Of a stretch of 6,648 nt of DNA, positions 4,359 through 6,648 are shown piece by piece. Source of the stretch: JBPCOI01 sp051000395 (GTDB lineage Bacteria > Actinomycetota > Actinomycetes > Mycobacteriales > Jatrophihabitantaceae); assembly GCA_051000395.1 (NCBI GenBank), contig JBPCOI010000074.1, positions 1-6,648 of the forward strand, given 5' to 3'. The notes below the pieces were generated by a model. That model ran no database searches, had not been told where the DNA came from, and saw only the letters and a list, made by a program, of their open reading frames with translations. Numbering within the stretch: position 1 is the stretch's first letter; every line of letters begins with the position of its first letter. Position numbers and translations under genes: made by a program.

Positions 4359-6428
4359 TTATCGGCCGCGCGCCACGAGCGCCGTCGGCGGGCGCAGTGC
4401 AGAGGTGGCCAGCAGCTTTCGCTGCAGGTACGGCTCGAGCGTGCGCGTGTAGGTCCGCGTCAGGTGGTGCGAGTCGAGGTAGACGATCACGTTGCCGACC
4501 ACCGGCGCGCACCTGCTCGGCGCGCAGATGAGCGAGTTCAGGTCCACCAACTCCGCGCCGCGTCCGAACAAGGCGACGGCGCGTTCCACCGCGCTGTCCG
4601 GGCGCAGCGCCGCTACCCGCGCGACGCCGCAGGACTGCACCGTCCCGTTGCGCCCGGACAGGCAGTCAGGCACGTCGCGTCCCATCTCCGGCGTCTCGGC
4701 CAGTGCGACGATCTTGATACCGGCAGCGGCGAGCTGACGCCAGTACGTGGCGGTGCCCTGCGCGATGGCCTGGAATGACGTCGCGTCCGGCTTCGGGTGA
4801 GCGGGAGTCCCGAAGGTGGCGCGACCACTGGTGATCACGACATCAGGATGGACGCTGGTGAGCAGGTCGTGCAGGGCGTTGACGCCCCAGTCGTGGCAGG
4901 CGGTGTACGGCGTCGACGTGCCGAGCTGTGCCGTCATCGTCGACGACCAGTCGCACGACGCGCGGTAGTCGGTGATCAGCAGCCAGTGATTGCGCCGCGC
5001 GATCGCGTTCAGCGCGTCCTGCCACTGGCCTACCACCGAGTCCCCCACTATGGCCACCGTCAGCCTGGGATTTCTGAGGTCACCCAGCCGGCAGTGCACC
5101 GACCGGCTGTCGCCGTTGACCACCTCGCAGGGCTGGAACCCGGCCGCGTCAAGCGGTGCCGCGACGAGCGACGGCACGTAGGGCGCCGCGGGCACCGGCG
5201 GGACATCCCGGGCCAGGACGGCAGCGCCAGGATGTGCCGCGTCCAGCGTGCCGCTCGGGGCCTGCGACGGCGCCGACAGGGCGACCGCGGCGACCGGGAC
5301 GAGCAGCGTGAGCGCGGTGGCGAGCGAGCGGCCCGGATGCCGCGCGAGCGACGGGGCCAGGCGTACCGGATCCTCGACGTATCGCTTGGTCAGCCACGCC
5401 AGGACGAGCGACACGACGACCACCGCCACTGCCGCCACGGCAGGCAGGCTGCGCTGGCCGAGGTAGCTGCGCCACAGCACGATGACCGGCCAGTGCCACA
5501 GGTACAGCGAGTAGGAGATGTCGCCGATGCCGACCAGCGGCCGCAGCGACAGCAGCCGCCCTGGCCCGGTGCGCGTGCATCGCCAGCCGTAGACCAGGAG
5601 CAAACCGGCGCCCGTCGTCGGAAGCAACGCGACGCTGCCCGGGAAGGCCGAGTTCGGATCGATGACGACCAACGACAGCACCACCAGCGCCAGGCCGAGC
5701 CAGGCGCCCCATCGCTGCCGGGCGAGGCGAACCGCTGCCCGGCGCGGGATCAGCGCGAGCGCACCGCCCAGGCCCAGCTCCCACACCCGGGTGCTCGTCA
5801 CGAAGTACGCAGCAGCGGGATCGACTCGGGTCTCGTGGATCGAGTACCACAACGACGCGCCCACGACCGCGAGCACGAGCACCGTGACGAGCCGCCGCGA
5901 TGCAGCGGGCGAGCGGTCCGCTCGGCGACGGGTGAGCAGCCAGGCGAGCAGGAACAGCAGCGGCCACCCCAGGTAGAACTGTTCCTCCACCGACAGCGAC
6001 CAGAAGTGCTGGACCGGGCTCGGCGCGTCGGCGGAGGCGAGATAGTTCACCGCGTTCCTGGCGAGCACCCAGTTCTGCACGTACAGCGCACTGGCGCGAA
6101 CCTGGTCGGCGGCCGCCGGGAGCCGCGTCGCCGGAAGCGTGACCTGCGACAGCGTCCAGGCCACCGCCAGCACCAGGGCCGCCGCGGGCAGCAGCCGCCG
6201 CGCCCGTTTGGCCCAGAACTCCAACGCCCGGACCCGGCCGTACGCGTCCGCCGAACGGGCCAGGTGTCCGGTGATCAAGTATCCGGAGATCACGAAGAAG
6301 ATGTCGACGCCGACGAAACCGCCTGGCAGCAGCCCCGGCGCGAGGTGGAACACCAGCACCGCCGAGACCGCAACTGCCCGCAGCCCCTGGATGTCCGGAC
6401 GCATCGCGCCCGCGTCGTCCGGGCGCAT
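4359..6428 (-). CDS. Acyltransferase-3 / SGNH-hydrolase fusion membrane protein (OafA/YrhL type O-acyltransferase)
   Basis: From ATG 6428 this encodes 689 residues. The N-terminal acyltransferase-3 domain (about 9-390) has roughly ten membrane helices and the family motifs: R17-x10-H28 near the start, FFVISGYLIT (44-53), WSLSVEEQFYL (143-153) and YSLYLWHWP (306-314). A linker leads to an extracytoplasmic SGNH domain (about 430-680) with G462-D463-S464 and D652-x-x-H655, a plausible catalytic triad. Eight cysteines there (434, 446, 492, 511, 589, 600, 635, 640) could form disulfides. Such fusions move acyl groups across the membrane and O-acetylate surface polysaccharide, glycolipid or peptidoglycan; the acceptor here is unknown. 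The start is uncertain. The frame stays open to an ATG at 6521 (720 residues), but codons from about 6507 back to 6450 have many A/T third positions unlike the gene. ATG 6404 gives MRPDIQGLRA, the usual family N-terminus. It converges on tRNA-Pro across the hairpin at 4314-4352. Confidence 0.9.
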   Translation of the reverse strand: MRPDDAGAMRPDIQGLRAVAVSAVLVFHLAPGLLPGGFVGVDIFFVISGYLITGHLARSADAYGRVRALEFWAKRARRLLPAAALVLAVAWTLSQVTLPATRLPAAADQVRASALYVQNWVLARNAVNYLASADAPSPVQHFWSLSVEEQFYLGWPLLFLLAWLLTRRRADRSPAASRRLVTVLVLAVVGASLWYSIHETRVDPAAAYFVTSTRVWELGLGGALALIPRRAAVRLARQRWGAWLGLALVVLSLVVIDPNSAFPGSVALLPTTGAGLLLVYGWRCTRTGPGRLLSLRPLVGIGDISYSLYLWHWPVIVLWRSYLGQRSLPAVAAVAVVVVSLVLAWLTKRYVEDPVRLAPSLARHPGRSLATALTLLVPVAAVALSAPSQAPSGTLDAAHPGAAVLARDVPPVPAAPYVPSLVAAPLDAAGFQPCEVVNGDSRSVHCRLGDLRNPRLTVAIVGDSVVGQWQDALNAIARRNHWLLITDYRASCDWSSTMTAQLGTSTPYTACHDWGVNALHDLLTSVHPDVVITSGRATFGTPAHPKPDATSFQAIAQGTATYWRQLAAAGIKIVALAETPEMGRDVPDCLSGRNGTVQSCGVARVAALRPDSAVERAVALFGRGAELVDLNSLICAPSRCAPVVGNVIVYLDSHHLTRTYTRTLEPYLQRKLLATSALRPPTALVARGR

Positions 6429-6438
6429 CGCGCCCGCG
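6393..6438 (-). repeat. 24-bp tandem duplication covering the acyltransferase start codon
   Basis: Bases 6393-6414 and 6417-6438 are the same 22-mer with one change (A6399 versus G6423), a tandem repeat with a 24-bp period. On the minus strand each copy contains an in-frame ATG (6404 and 6428) followed by the codons for MRPD, so the initiation region exists twice, giving MRPDDAGAMRPDIQ. The repeat is seen directly; which ATG is used is not known. Confidence 0.75.
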
Positions 6439-6648
6439 CGCTCGGTGCCGCCTGACCCTGGACCCAATCCGATCCCCACTGCGCTAGACCTGCGACGAGC
6501 CGCAGGTCGGCCCAGGTTCATCCAACGCTGCTACCCGCTCGCCGGCCAGGCCGAACCGGCGCCGGCCACCTGGGAATCCGGTCAGACTCGGTGCCGGCCA
6601 CGCCGATGAGCCCACCACGGCAACGGGGCGGCGCGGGGACCTCGGTCC
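6429..6648. other. Region upstream of the acyltransferase gene, no gene recognised
   Basis: I see no convincing gene here. On the minus strand the acyltransferase frame continues to an ATG at 6521, and TAGCAG (6528-6533), an imperfect -10, lies 6 nt before that ATG. Bases 6429-6521 may therefore be either an N-terminal extension or a 5' untranslated leader. Further out there is a 10-bp palindrome CCGGCGCCGG (6556-6565) and three copies of GCCGGCCA (6541-6548, 6561-6568, 6593-6600). The window ends on GGACCTCGGTCC (6637-6648), a short inverted repeat cut by the window edge that could be part of a neighbouring gene's terminator. Confidence 0.35.

Noticed and set aside
4797..6455. Long open frame (552 codons) on the plus strand opposite the acyltransferase gene
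   Set aside because: Its translation is an Arg/Gln/His/Pro-rich string with no domain or hydrophobic pattern, typical of antisense frames in GC-rich DNA. The opposite strand encodes a clear multi-motif protein.
6541..6600. Three copies of GCCGGCCA as a regulatory or CRISPR-like array
   Set aside because: The unit is 8 bp, the spacing is irregular (20 and 32 bp), and such GC-only words recur by chance in this DNA.

Overview
The window comes from a high-GC actinomycete (Actinomycetota). G and C dominate third codon positions, and the three best-defined starts lie 6-8 nt after a TANNNT -10 element with no Shine-Dalgarno, which is the leaderless style common in this phylum. The gene set also fits: an ArsA-type ATPase, a PASTA-bearing class A penicillin-binding protein and a YkuE-like metallophosphoesterase correspond to the Mycobacterium tuberculosis Rv3680-ponA2-Rv3683 neighbourhood. 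The genus cannot be fixed from this sequence.

Layout, left to right. The 3' end of an ArsA/anion-transporter-type ATPase gene (+, 1-173) is followed after 44 bp by a ponA2-like bifunctional peptidoglycan synthase (+, 218-2710). This converges with a yqeY-family gene (-, 2718-3170); both stop codons lie inside one small perfect stem-loop (2707-2721). A 110-bp divergent intergenic region, with two facing -10 elements and a 14-bp palindrome exactly midway between the two ATGs, separates yqeY from a membrane-anchored metallophosphoesterase gene (+, 3281-4168). A tRNA-Pro(CGG) gene with its own -10 follows (+, 4220-4293). A long symmetrical hairpin (4314-4352) then separates the tRNA from a convergent acyltransferase-3/SGNH membrane protein gene (-, 4359 to about 6428). 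The last 220 bp (6429-6648) form the upstream region of that gene and hold no gene I can support.

Function. Most of the window concerns the cell envelope: peptidoglycan synthesis (PBP), a surface-facing phosphoesterase and an O-acyltransferase probably acting on a cell-surface glycan. The YqeY protein and the tRNA belong to translation-associated housekeeping. Nothing here looks mobile, phage-derived or CRISPR-like, and I see no clear sign of an undescribed multi-gene system. The more interesting points are local: Glu-to-Asp changes in the PBP glycosyltransferase motifs, a duplicated start region in the acyltransferase gene, the shared-stop stem-loop, the centred palindrome, and the missing whiB-family gene at its usual place beside ponA2.
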